The translations under genes were made by a program, and so were the position numbers. A DNA stretch of 64,000 nt from contig JAUPFV010000005.1 of the NCBI GenBank assembly GCA_036936605.1, forward strand, positions 3,089,670-3,153,669, read 5' to 3'. How positions within the stretch are numbered: the first letter of the stretch is position 1; the number at the start of each line of letters is the position of its first letter. The DNA comes from Limnanthes douglasii subsp. nivea (lineage: Eukaryota; Streptophyta; Magnoliopsida; Brassicales; Limnanthaceae). This document shows, in pieces, positions 10,412-21,183 of this stretch. The notes below the pieces were generated by a model. The model was not told the DNA's origin, ran no database searches, and saw only the letters and a program-made list of their open reading frames with translations.

Positions 10412-12489
10412 TTATTCTTCAAACTCTCCGATTACATCGGCTGAGCTGCCCGTGAAGCCCACGATCGACCTGTCTGACTTTTGAATCACAGCTGGATTTT
10501 TCATTTTCTTGTAAGTGTCTAGGAAAAGGATATTGGCAGAGCTCCCAGTATCTACCAAAATTCGTCTTATCTCATTGCCCCCTATAGATGCTCCTATGAC
10601 AACAGCATCCTCATGAGGGCCACCAATATCTCTCAAATCATCCTCATCGAAAACTATGAATGGGAATGAGTTTGGAGATTGATAAGATGTCATGCCTCCT
10701 TCTAGCTGGGAGGCCAAATTATGAACATGCCTTTTTCTTGAAGAAGTGGTAGGAGCTGTCATAGTGTCCCCTCCGAAAATTGTCAGTGACTCGAAGAATT
10801 TAATGAGCCCGGAGACCGATCTAGAACGCTCCTCGATAGTACCCACTCTGTTTCTTGTTGGATCAGGATCCAAATACTCAGACTCTACGTCAAACCTTTC
10901 AACTATTACCATAGCCCCCTCCGGGGCAGCGTTGCTTGGACCAACTCTATGAGTGTTGTCAGGCCTGTTGCCTCCTCTTCTTTTAACGTATGCACCCAAC
11001 TTTCCTCTTTCAATCAAGTTTTGTACCTCTTGTTTCAACGCTATGCAATCATCGGTGGTATGGCCAATATCATTATGGTATTGGCAAAAGGAATTATTTC
11101 GATGTTCTCTGGGAGACTGGAAGGTTGCCGGTCTCCGGTAGTGTACTTCATCTTTTGTTTTCTCGAAAATGGTTGCCACACTTTCTTTGAGCTCTGCAAA
11201 CCACTCCGGTTGGACCCACGGCCCTCTTTTGTTTCTAGACTGTTGAGTTTGTGCAGGAGCAGCTGGTTGAGACTGAGCCTTTCCCCTTCCATGCCCCTGT
11301 CCGGTTTCTCTTGCTTGTTCCCGGACTGGTTTTGATTTGGAGTTGGTGCCACCGGGGTGGATCTCACTTGTCTGTGCACCCTGGTATTTTTTGTTTCATC
11401 AACATTTATTTGCTTGCCAACTTGGTTCAGCAATCCTCCCCAGGTCATGGCTTTCTTCCTGGTTACCGAATCGGCCAGGTTGCCTGGGTTCAAACCTTGT
11501 CTCAGGGATGCTATTGCTACCTGTTCAAAGCAATCAGCCAACCCATTCTTTGTGTTTACAAAACGACTTATGTACTCCTTTAACGACTCATTTGGCTCTT
11601 GGGCACAATGGATTATTGTGTCTCCATTGCCCTTCAGCTCCTTACTTCCCACAAACTGCCTTCGAAAGGCCACCCAAAAAGTATCAAAGTCTTTAATACA
11701 ACCCTGAGGCAGGCTGTTGTACCATTTCAGAGCACTCCCCGTCAATGATTGGGAGAATGCCCTACAGAGTAGTTTATCATCATCATCAAAGTTCATCATG
11801 AAGTTCTTGAATTGCTCCAGATGATTGTCCGGATCAGTACTGCCATCATACTTCTCCATCTTGGTGCTGTCAAACCTCTTGGGGAGGTTTCCGGATAGGA
11901 TTTTAGAAGACAGTGGAGACTGCCTCCAATTCCTCCCACGACTGAACACGGTATCCTCATTAGGAGTTGCAAAGATACCTGGCTCATCGTGGAAAGCAAA
12001 AGGATCCATCAACATCTTGTCTGTATACCTCCGGTGGTGAGATGACCCTTTTCCTATATGCCTCTTCATTCTTCCATGGTGATCTCTTTTTCTGGAATAC
12101 TTTTTAACTTGCTTTTGTTTCTTCTTGGTTCGTCCCTCATCACTGCTAGAGGACAAGGACTTTTCATTTCCCTCACTGTCCGAAGAGCTGTCCGAAGACT
12201 CTGAACTCGAGTCAGAACTCTCCACGGGCTTGGACCGGTGAGATTTTTTAGAGCTGGCATGCGTCTTCTTAGTGCTCTCATGAGTTTTGGAAACCCCATG
12301 CTCTCTTGGGTTATCGGTGTGGTGAGCAGCTGATGCTTTGGATTTCTCTTTCACGCCCATCTTGGCTTTTTCAGCCCTCAGAGCTTCTATCTCAAGTTTT
12401 AACCTGTCGCGCTCTTGGACAGTATACTCATCATTCTCTTCCACCACTTCGAGCAAAGCTGGTGGAAGCTCTGGATTATCCGGATTCAT
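10412..12489 (-). pseudogene. gag: Tat element gag and protease N-terminal part, frameshifted
   Basis: Translation from ATG 12489 gives a Ser/Lys-rich N-terminus, then the retrotransposon gag domain (PF03732 type; KWYNSLP, FRRQFVGSKE). The frame is lost at a run of six T at 11387-11392 (A on the coding strand). Coding then continues in another frame to 10412. That second frame holds a Cys/His knuckle-like motif (CQYHNDIGHTTDDC) and the protease active site VDTGSSANI. An insertion or deletion in the homopolymer explains both halves. Intact, the protein would form the particle and cut the polyprotein. The leader between primer site and ATG is only ~50 bp, so a slightly different start is possible. 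Confidence 0.88.
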
Positions 12490-12540
12490 TCGGACATAAT
12501 TTCTTTACTTGGTTTTGAATACTGGATTCAGGCACCGTCG

Positions 12541-12561
12541 CCTCCCACTGTGGTCGCCAAT
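12541..12561 (-). other. Primer binding site of Tat element
   Basis: Directly inside the 5' LTR the minus strand reads TTGGCGACCACAGTGGGAGG. It starts two bases in and opens with TGG, complementary to a tRNA CCA end. The match resembles tRNA-Arg-primed Tat elements, but I could not check the tRNA. Confidence 0.7.
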
Positions 12562-12562
12562 T

Positions 12563-13032
12563 TGGTGAGGATAAAAGTAGCCTGAGGGTAGGCTGGTAAT
12601 TTCAAGTGGAGTTTTAAGGCGGCGTGAGGGTGTTTCAGGGTGGTGTGAAGGTGTTTCAAGGTGTTTCAAGGTGGAGAGAGAATTGAGCAGCTTGGCAGCA
12701 GTAAATTTTTGTTACCCATAGTTAATGCTGGTGGTTGGGTATTTATAGTATGTAATTTGGGCCCTTATGGGCTTTCGGGTCAAGTTTAATGGACCCGGGT
12801 CATGTTTAAATACCCATGAGTTTTAAGCAGATGGGCAGGTAGCTTAGTCAAATAGTGTTTAGGTTTTTTAGTACTTTAGTCATAGTTCGAACTGCTTTGG
12901 GCTTGCAGTGTTCGAAGTCACCTGCCCGGTTCAAATGTCCTGTCCGAATTAAGCTCTTGGATCATGTCCGGTTTACGGAGAGATTTACTTTGGGCTGCCC
13001 TTCCGGGGAGCACTTCGAATTCGGACTCATCA
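12563..13032 (-). repeat. 5' LTR of Tat element
   Basis: 470 bp, TG...CA ends, three substitutions from the LTR at 2538-3007. It is followed by the second ACTCT target duplication at 13033-13037. Confidence 0.95.
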
Positions 13033-13441
13033 ACTCTAAATCCTAATTTCTAACTTTTCAAGTTCTTTAGATGTTTTTCTCTTCTGCTAATGTGTTTTAG
13101 ATATGTTGGTTTAAAAATATATGTCTTAAACTTTTGTTTTAAATTAAAAATAAAGTCAAATTTGAGCAGGTTTGGATCGGACCGGTTCGGTCAACCTAAA
13201 TAGTAAAAACAATGTTTGCGGACCGGGTTGGGCTGACCCGTGGACATAAACGGGACGGACTCAGGTTCGAAAATATTAAACCCGTTGCGGGTCGGGTCGG
13301 GTTTGGGTTCGAGTAAAAAAGAACGGCCCAAGCGGGTCGGCCTGAACCCGATCTAAACCCGGCCCATTACCATCCCTATTTGGAGCATATTAAATTTTGG
13401 ACATAGTCTTTATTATCTTTTACTAAAAAGTGTATGAACCA

Positions 13442-14124
13442 TGTTGGAATATATTTATTTAATATATATATATATATAGAGAGATTAACAATAATTTGGA
13501 CCGACATGTTAAATAAACATATTCGGTTATTATCTTAAAGAAGTCCAAATTAAAAGTAGTCGAGTTAATTATTTAATTAACTAAATTGGACCTATGGGTG
13601 AAAAGGCGTTATGGGCTCAAGTGTGGTAATCGGGTTGAATTTGGGCACTGTGATGAAGAGGGCCCAAATCTCAACACTTAAGCCTAAATTAATAAATCAT
13701 GAATATAAATTGAATTATCAATTTATCGAGTTATGGTCTCGGACACAAGGAAGTAATAAAGCATGGGCTTTACAATGTTGGGCTTCACATTGTAAAGTCT
13801 ATAAATAAGGGGCTAGGTTGAGGTACTTCATCACTCTAAACCCTAATCAGAAATACGACCGCTTCTTTGAGTTTCTGGAAACCTTTTCCTTCTTCTCGAA
13901 TTTGATTCTACATGTTGATCAATTTCATAAACGGAATCGCTGGAGAACGTGGAATCGTTGAAGAACGCAAAGGAACAAAAGAGAATACTAGATGGAGAGC
14001 AGCAGGCAAACCCATAAGTGTTCTTGGTTTTTAGTTTATTCATTAGGTGAATCTACAAAGGGTTTAATTATTTTTCCGCGATTTGTTAGATATTATTTGA
14101 TGCGATTTCGAATAATATATAACA
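13442..14124 (+). repeat. 5' LTR of copia A
   Basis: About 683 bp from TGTTGGAATA to ATATAACA. It is similar to 51194-51864 and to the truncated 3' LTR at 23193-23729. It contains a short (AT)n tract near 13461. Confidence 0.85.
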
Positions 14125-14125
14125 A

Positions 14126-14142
14126 TTCGTATTAGAGCCAAG
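14126..14142 (+). other. Degenerate primer binding site of copia A
   Basis: TTCGTATTAGAGCC follows the LTR and resembles the initiator-Met primer site (TGGTATCAGAGC) used by copia elements. The copy at 51866 reads TTGGTATTAGA, closer to consensus. Confidence 0.6.
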
Positions 14143-15285
14143 TTAACCCTTTTTTGGATTCGATAGAATAATTAAATTATGTATTGATAGATAAAGATAC
14201 ATGTTTTTCTTCATCGTAAAGAATCCATGTCATTGAGATTATGTGTGAATTGAATTGGTTAGGGTGTGGATTTAGGGATTGTATGAAAAGTATGTTATGT
14301 GATTTATTTTGTATTGAAAAACATGTTTTATAATGAGTAAATTACAATTTTGATAGTTTGGAGATTTTTTTTCCAGGTTAAATTAAGGTTTATTAATGTT
14401 TGGAATTTTTTTCTACCAAAATTAGAATCAAAACAACCCTAAAATAACGAATAAAATCAGAACTATTAGGGCAGTGGCACATTGACGGCTAAACCCCTGA
14501 TGTTAATGTTGATCGAAGGCCACCGTAACCTGCCCAAGAAATAGGGATTGTAAACATACCCAAACGATAGTAACAGCATGATTGCTGCAGGCTGGGCCCG
14601 TCCAGGACCTGTAGCGCTAATGCAAATAAATTTGCAGTAGTGGATGCTGCAGGCTGGGCCTGCCCAGGACCCGCAGAAGTGTATGCTCCATGTTGCACCC
14701 AAAAAATCGTTTTTTTTTAATAAATTATATTATTAATTTAGATATTTAAAGTAAATTATTTCATAACTAGTATGCGTTTAGTTGTATGTTTATTTGCGAA
14801 GTAAATTATATGTGCGTGAATGATTAAATAACGATGCATGACTAAGGTTTCGTAGATCGGTAGGTGAAACTAAGAAATTATTTTAATCGGTCCTCTGGAA
14901 GGTTAAAATTAATTTTCAATGGATCCTAAGCTTCGAAAAGTTCGGGATTGATTTAAATTCAAATATTACCGGCTCTCCGGAAGGTTCACGTTTGGGTTTA
15001 AATTAATCATTAACATAAATTTACAGAAAATAGTTGTTATGTTGATTGGTAAATGACATCGGCCCTCCGGAAGGTCTCATTGGTACTTAGAAAATTAAAA
15101 TAATGATCATGCTGATTTTTTTTCTCAAACTCATAAAATTACATGTTAGTATGATTTTCCCTCCGGTATGTATTATCAATGAATTTTATGTTTTACATGT
15201 ATTTGTCATGATCATCCATATGTTTTCAGTTATATGTCAAGATGCTAAATGTGTTTTGTGTTGTTTGTTCTTATTATGGTATCCA
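14143..15285 (+). other. Copia A leader, non-coding, with GC-rich local repeats
   Basis: No gene. At 14580-14700 a motif of the form GCAGGCTGGGCC-GCCCAGGACC recurs with about 60-bp spacing; the other copy (52340-52480) has an extra unit. Further on, short CGG-CCTCCGG-AAGG motifs recur at about 14895, 14970 and 15060. The leader is unusually long for copia. Confidence 0.55.
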
Positions 15286-15289
15286 TTGG

Positions 15290-16630
15290 TTACAATTTTT
15301 TGGGGAATCGTCCACCTACGTTGGATTGTTCGGACCTCCAATTGTGGAAGGAAGAAATATTGCTGTTTTTATCTGTACATGATTACGAATATGCATTATG
15401 AACTCTCATACCACCCCCCTTAGTCCGGAAAGTACACCAGATGAAACTAAGGCTTATGAAAAGTGGGAGAGGTCAAATAAGTTATGCATGGCACTCTTGT
15501 TACAGGGGATACTAGTAGCATTGCGTGGGGCTGTCCCTAAATGTGTTACCACTACCTAGGTCTTTCTCACGGAGATTGAGAAAGCTTTTGCCAAAAATAA
15601 GAAGGTAGAGATGCAGCGTTTGCTCATCGAGCTAGCTACCAAAAAGTATAATGACAAAGTTAAAATCCGGGAGCACATTCTCGGAATGTCGATGATTCGC
15701 CAAAAGTTAAAGGCAATCGGTTTAGACTTACCTGAGGAATACATAGTGGGATTCACATTTCATTTGCTGCCAGACCGGTTTAAGTATTTCCAGTCCACCT
15801 ATAACTGCATGCGAGAAAAGTGGAATATCAAAGAGTTGATTTCCCACGATACGCAAGAGGGGAAAAGACTTAAAGGCACAACATCTGAGGCTAATGTGAT
15901 TACATCAGGAAATAAGGCAGGACCTAAGTGGAAAGAAAATGGAAAATTACCACGTCAAGGTCCGGTAAAGAAGAAAAAGCCTGAGGAATCGACTGTAAGT
16001 CGATGCTTTTTCTGCAAAGAGAAAGGACATTTGAAGAAGGATTGTGAGAAACGTTGGGCTTACATGATAAGGAAAGGTAGTCCCACATCTTTGGTTGTTT
16101 CAGAAAATAATGTAGTTTCTATGAAAATAAATACTCGGTGGGTTGCTTCAGCTGCAAAAACTCATGTTTGTGTTTCTTTGCAGGGTACGTCAAAGAGCAG
16201 GATGCTAAGTGAAGATGAAAGATCCATTTTCATGGCAAACGGGAGCTCGTGTGATGTTTTAGCTATTTGTGATTTTTCTTTGAAACTTTCCACTGGACAT
16301 GTATTATTTTTAGATGATGTAATGTCTGCTCTTATTTTTCGGAGGAACTTAAATTCTTTTCCAGTTTTAGACTTGCAAGGTTACTCTTGTCTGATGGGAA
16401 ACAATTGTTTTACACTCTCTCTAAATAATATGATTGTTGGAAATAGAAATTTAATTAAAGAGGATAATCTGTATTTGTTGAATACTATTAATAATCACAA
16501 TATTTTTATGAATACACAACGAACACCAAACAACATTACTAAATCTGAAAAATCTTTTAAACTGTGGCACAAGCGATTAGGTCACATATCCAAAGTTCAA
16601 TGGACAAGCTTGTTGCTGAAGGTTTATTAG
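15290..16630 (+). pseudogene. gag: Copia A gag, protease remnant and GAG-pre-integrase
   Basis: A copia gag frame with in-frame stops near 15410 and 15557, then open for about 340 codons from 15611. The CCHC zinc knuckle CFFCKEKGHLKKDC is intact. The following region aligns in style with copia protease, but no DSG active site is present. WHKRLGHIS marks the pre-integrase motif just before the frame ends at the junction with Athila sequence near 16630. It would normally form the particle and bind RNA. A paralogous gag lies at 53130-54030. Confidence 0.85.
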
Positions 16631-17080
16631 AAATTTCTGCGCAAGTATATCCCAAGTAGTGATAGAGCCTTCTGGTAAAGAGTGTAACCAGCTCTTAGCT
16701 TTGTCCCTCAGAGAAAATGGGAAGAGTCTCAATCTTATGGCATCATCTGAAACACCGTTGAATTTGAAAGTATCACAGATTTCAAGGAAGGTCATAATGT
16801 GCATATTAGGATCCTCAGATGAAGCTCCCCCAAACTGACAAGAATTCTGCATCATCTGAATAGTGTCGGGTTTAATCTCAAAATTATTCGCAGCAATATT
16901 GGGTCTGACAATGCTAGACTGAATATTCATGAACTTTGGTTGAGAGTACTACATGAGTGCTTTTGGAGCTGGATCTTCCATTGTAGCATTAGTATCAGAA
17001 TCTGAGACTAGTAACTCTCTTCCTTGGTTTGTTTCAAGCTCCTTTTGTACTAGTGCTCTAGTTTGAGACCGTGTTTGCAT
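16631..17080 (-). pseudogene. gag: Athila gag, N-terminal fragment
   Basis: Begins at ATG 17080 (MQTRSQTRALVQKEL). One stop (TAG near 16952) breaks it, then it continues with the gag motifs NNFEIKPDTIQMMQ, FGGASSEDPNMH and DKAKSWLHSLP, typical of Athila. It is cut at about 16631 after WDILAQKFL, so everything downstream, including pol, is missing here. Confidence 0.85.
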
Positions 17081-17191
17081 ACCGGCTTAAGTACCTGAAG
17101 CACAAGAAAACACACGAAAAGTAAGTAACCGAAATAAATCAATAGTTTTATAACGAACCCTGCTGATAAGCAATAAAATTGTCAAATATCA

Positions 17192-17214
17192 CCGAGTCCC
17201 CGGCAACAGCGCCA
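17192..17214 (-). other. Athila primer binding site
   Basis: The minus strand reads TGGCGCTGTTGCCGGGGA, one base from the classic Athila site TGGCGCCGTTGCCGGGGA (tRNA-Asp type). Confidence 0.9.
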
Positions 17215-17220
17215 AAAACT

Positions 17221-19105
17221 TGTTAGTCCTTTTCTCACGCAAGTATACGCGGTCAAATAGTAGCAAGTAATAAGTAAATAAGATTGTTCCCACGAAGACC
17301 AGGTGTATATGAAAAGAATTCACTTATGCAGCAATGTATGACTATTAAACTAATGCTTGAATGAGTAATAAAGTTTGGATGAATGATTATAACTAGGTAA
17401 ATTAACTAACGAGATTAACTAACGAGTTTACTTTAGCGAGAGAAAACATGGAACCCTAACTTCATTGTTTATTTTACTCAGAGTATTAATATACTTAATC
17501 AATATGTAGGATAACAACGATTACTAATCAAATAACACGAAATCAGAATACGCTACCTTTCAGTACACGTAAACCAAACCACTTAAACAACCACAAAAGA
17601 GATAGCAGTTAAGCAGACACCGCTTACATGACAATCCTATATGTCTATACGAATTGAGGTACAATTGGTTTTAAGCGCAAGTTATCTATTTCGATAACAT
17701 AGGGTAATATGATATGGTTAGTGACATATTACGAATCATGAACAATCACAATACGAATTATTCAAGAACCTATGCTAGCATGGCAAGTTCTAAACCCTTA
17801 AATCCACTTTTGCATTCATTAAAGATTAACAAACTAGATGTTCGCGACGTATCTAACGATAAGCACAACCATACTAGGTAACCGATAAACGTATCTCACA
17901 AATCAATGAAGCAATCAAACCCTAAGTATTATTCAAAACAAATCCGTTAGAGTTCCATAACAACTATTAGTTCATAATCGAACGAATCATTATCATGGGC
18001 TCATCATCCGTTAGAGAACTTTAAACCGAACAGTAGCCGTAAGTATCGCATGACAGAAACACTCCGCAAACTTTCGATCGAAATCAAAAGCAGCTGTCAC
18101 CTGCTTCCTCTATGTCGTCTGGTTGTATGTTACCGATCGGAAAAACAATAAGTAGCCAACTCCTTTTTGTCCTGTTTTTCTCTCGCTTTGAATTTGTGTA
18201 GGTTAAAAACGTAGCCAATTTTGTTTTGTCTTCTTGTTCTATGTTTCTCTACCGTAAAATCAACTCAGTGTACAATTACGTTTTTCCTCCTCTATATATA
18301 AACTGGCCGAAACCCTAAAAGAGCCCAATTTCGATTTTTCTTCCTCTGGGCTTTTTATCTTCTTTCATTTTCTTCTCGCTTTAATCCGCCCAAAAACCTG
18401 GTAGAAGCCCCAATACGAATCATGAAATATTTATGCTAAATAAAATAATATTTTAAACAATATAGCTAAATAAAACCCTAGCATTAGTCTAATATTTTTT
18501 TTCTTGATTCAGCATTAATTTATTTTTGTGCTCTATAGCTAAATAAAAGCACTTGTCATTATATACAATATATTTTTTTAAAAAAAATATTTTTAACAAA
18601 TAATATAATTTCAATAATTCTCATGAAATATATTTTCCTTTTTTTCTTTTTTTTTTCTACCGGATTTTTCTGTTCTAATTCCTTTCTAATGGGCCCCCAC
18701 TAGTAAAATTATAATAAACAATGAAAATGAATCGATTTGTTTCTTTCGATTCATGCAGCCCAATAAAGCCCATGAGTATGACTTTGGGTCAACAGACCTA
18801 AAACTTGTTCCAAAATTGCCCTCAAGTACACTAATTTTCCAGTTTCTTCAATTTTAACCACAAACAACTCTAGTCCTTTACTCTAAATTTTATTTGGAAC
18901 AGAAGGCCTAAGTGATGCAGGTAAAGGACCCAACATTTTCAAAATTATAAATTATTAAGAACATTATGAGCATTTTATTCGCAAAAAGTTTATACCGTCT
19001 ACATATAGTTATACCTACGAGAATGAGTGAAAAACACGTTGAAACACCATGAAAACGTGTTAACCGACGATTATTTTAAGAATAACGGAAGCGTAATAAG
19101 TGACA
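17221..19105 (-). repeat. Athila LTR
   Basis: About 1885 bp of non-coding AT-rich sequence. The inner border is fixed by the primer site. The outer border is inferred from a TG...CA fit and from where copia coding resumes. On the minus strand a TATATATAGAGG box lies near 18290. No ORF of note. Confidence 0.65.
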
Positions 19106-20326
19106 TGAAATGCACTTATCATGTATCAAAGGGAAACAAACCAAAGTTAGAAGGTTAGGATCATATAGAGCGTAAGAAGTCCCAGAGTTGATACATACCG
19201 ATATTTGTGGACAGTTTCCACAGGATACATGGAACGGGCAGCGGTACTTTATATTATTCATCGACGACTAATCTCGTTTCGGTTACCTCTATCTTCTTCA
19301 TGAAAAGTCTGAGGCCTTGGACAAGTGCATAGCTTTTAAGTCCGAGGTTGAGAAACAACTTGGTAATAGCATTAAGACCGTTAGATCTGACCGTAGTGGT
19401 GAATACTATGGTAGATATGACGGATTGGATGAACAACATTGAGGACCCTTTGCACAGTACCTAGAGAAGTGTGGAATAGTTCCTCAATACACTATGCATG
19501 GTTCACCTCGCATGAACAGTGTATCTGAGAGACGAAACCGAACACTAAAAGATATGGTTAGAAGCATGATAAGTCACTCATCTCTACCATTATATCTCTG
19601 GGGGGAAGCCATCAAATGTTCCGCTTATATACTCAATCGAGCACCCACAAAAGTTATTGTTAGGACTCCATATGAGCTTTGGAACGGGCGTAGACCTAAT
19701 TTAAAGCATCTGAATGTGTGGGGTTGTCCAGATGAGGCGAGGCCTTACAAACCTCAAGAAAAGACACTGGACCCAAAAATAGTTAGTTGTTTTTTATAGG
19801 TTATTCTGAACATTCCAGAGGGTTTAAGTTTTATGATTCTCTCACTGGTACAATATTTGAGATATGAACGACCAAGTTTCTAGAGGATGTTGAATTTGAG
19901 AGGAAGAATAAGGGAATATATGTTGATTTTGAGGAAGAATCCACAGAGATTCATGAAGGTTTTAATAGGGATACTGAGATATCTAAAGATTGGGTGGTTA
20001 TGCCAATCATTTCGGTCCCATTAGAACAAGGTAATCCTTAAATTAACATTGATGATCCACTTGAGGGTTCTAACCAGGATACAGATATAATCCAGGTAGA
20101 ACAAGAGGAACATCAAGATAATCTTCCACAAGAGAATCAAAATGATATCGTTCATAATGATCAAACTCTACCTCCTCAAGAAGTGCAAAAAGAGGAAATA
20201 TTGCCATTAAGAAGGTCCATTAGGGAAAGGAAGAGTACTATAGGTCCATAATTTATAGTATATCTTTGGGAGCATGATGAGTTATGTGATGGAACTGTAG
20301 ATGATCCCTCATCCTACAAAGAGGCC
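19106..20326 (+). pseudogene. Copia A integrase and linker
   Basis: A fragmented integrase core: HTDICGQFPQD with the first Asp near 19195, then a stretch with RSDRSGEYYG carrying the second Asp (19385-19420), and SERRNRTLKDM with the Glu (19525). The reading shifts near 19262 and 19439 by stop codons; the best open part is 19494-19799. RAPTKVIVRTPYELWNG is the usual copia integrase C-terminal block. The linker to reverse transcriptase (19800-20326) is acidic and has several stops. Confidence 0.85.
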
Positions 20327-21183
20327 ATGGAAAGCTCTGAATCTCAAATGTGGATCCACATTATGAAAGAAAAGTATAAATCAATGCAGGATAATGCGGT
20401 ATGGGATCTTGTCCCATTACCTGAAGAGAAAAAGGCAATTGGTTGTAAATGGGTTTACAAAACCAAATGCAATTCTCTGGGTAATATAAAAAGACATAAA
20501 GCACGTCTTGTAGCGAAAGGTTATACGCAGCGTGAAGGGATTGATTTTAAAGAAACTTCGCTGATGTATCGACGAAGTATTCCTTTAGAACAACTGTGGC
20601 ATTAGTTGCACATTTTGACCTTAAGCTTCATCAGATGGGTGTTAAGACCGCTTTTCTCAATGGTAATATTGAGGAAACGATCTATATAATGCAACCAGAA
20701 CACTTTGTAGAAAGTAACTCAAAATATCTGGTTTGCAGGATGAAGAAATCCATTTATGGGCTTAAACAAGCCTCTCGTCAATGGTATCACAAATTCCTTG
20801 AGGTAATAATCAATTATGACTTTGAGATCAACTTGGTTGAGGATTGTGTGTATCAAAAGTTCAGTGGGAGTAATTTCATATTTCTTATATTATATGGGGA
20901 TGACATATTGCTTGCCTCAGACAATAAGGAATACTTACATACTACAAAAAGATTTATATCAGATAAGTTTGATATGAAGGATCTTGGTGATGCCAGTTTT
21001 GTGTCAGGACTCCAGATACATCGAGATCGTTCTCGTGGTATTCTTGGATTATCACAAACGGCATACATTAAAAGTGTGTTACAACGTTGCGGATTGGCAG
21101 ATTGCAAACCCCTGAGTACCTTTATAGCAAAGGGTGGCAGACTTAGTTTGAGTCAATGTCTTAAGACAAAACTTGAGATTTAG
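20327..21183 (+). pseudogene. Copia A reverse transcriptase
   Basis: The copia RT start (AIGCKWVYKTKCN, ARLVAKGYTQREGIDF) is in the frame of 20327-20605. The core then continues in the frame 20596-21183 with VKTAFLNGN, IYGLKQASRQWYHKF and LYGDDILLAS. The catalytic motif is YGDD rather than the usual copia YVDD. A frameshift of about one base near 20575-20600 separates the halves. The frame stops at 21183, where the scrambled repeat zone begins. Confidence 0.88.

Larger units (their letters stand above)
2538..13032 (-). mobile_element. Tat-lineage Ty3/gypsy LTR retrotransposon, recent insertion
   Basis: A complete 10,495-bp element transcribed leftwards. It has two 470-bp LTRs with TG...CA ends, a 5-bp target duplication, a primer site, gag-protease, RT-RNase H-second RNase H-integrase, a polypurine tract, and a long antisense ORF between pol and the 3' LTR. 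The additional RNase H between the ordinary RNase H and integrase, plus an antisense ORF, are known hallmarks of the Tat lineage (Retand/Grande-like). The LTRs differ at 3 of 470 positions, so the insertion is young. Gag-protease carries two nonsense codons and a frameshift, and the antisense ORF carries two nonsense codons, so this copy is probably non-autonomous. Confidence 0.95.
2124..13378. mobile_element. Non-autonomous hAT-like element, copy 1, split by Tat insertion
   Basis: The ends are TAGGGGTGGCAAT at 2124 and ATTACCATCCCTA ending at 13378, imperfect terminal inverted repeats. Flanks are TTTGGAGT (2116-2123) and TTTGGAGC (13379-13386), an 8-bp target duplication with one change, typical of the hAT superfamily. 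Without the Tat element it is about 755 bp. It has no transposase gene and is rich in GGGTCGGGT-type motifs near both ends. Copy 2 is 50409-51130. Confidence 0.75.
488..16424. repeat. Segmental duplication, copy 1 (interrupted by Tat element)
   Basis: Positions 488-2537 and 13033-16424 together match 48748-54228 almost continuously, at high but not perfect identity judged by eye. The block holds the small membrane-protein gene, its upstream region, a non-autonomous hAT element, and the 5' LTR, leader and gag of copia A. The only large difference is the 10.5 kb Tat element at 2538-13032, absent from the other copy. Both ends of copy 2 abut unrelated transposon relics. Beyond 16424 copia A continues here, while copy 2 switches abruptly to copia B. 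Confidence 0.9.
16631..19105 (-). mobile_element. Athila-type Ty3 element, truncated (5' LTR, primer site, gag start)
   Basis: On the minus strand a long LTR, an Athila-type primer site and the first ~150 codons of gag are present, then the element ends abruptly in gag at about 16631 against copia A. Copia coding resumes after 19105. Only one side has an element terminus, so this is not a clean insertion but a truncated or rearranged one. Confidence 0.8.

Noticed and set aside
10746..12518. Plus-strand ORFs opposite gag, some over 100 codons
   Set aside because: Shadows of the gag-protease coding sequence on the minus strand; composition follows the other strand's codons.
14466..14702. Overlapping minus-strand ORFs rich in Gly/Ala (also at 52243-52500)
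   Set aside because: They arise from the GC-rich leader repeats of copia A and shift between the two copies.
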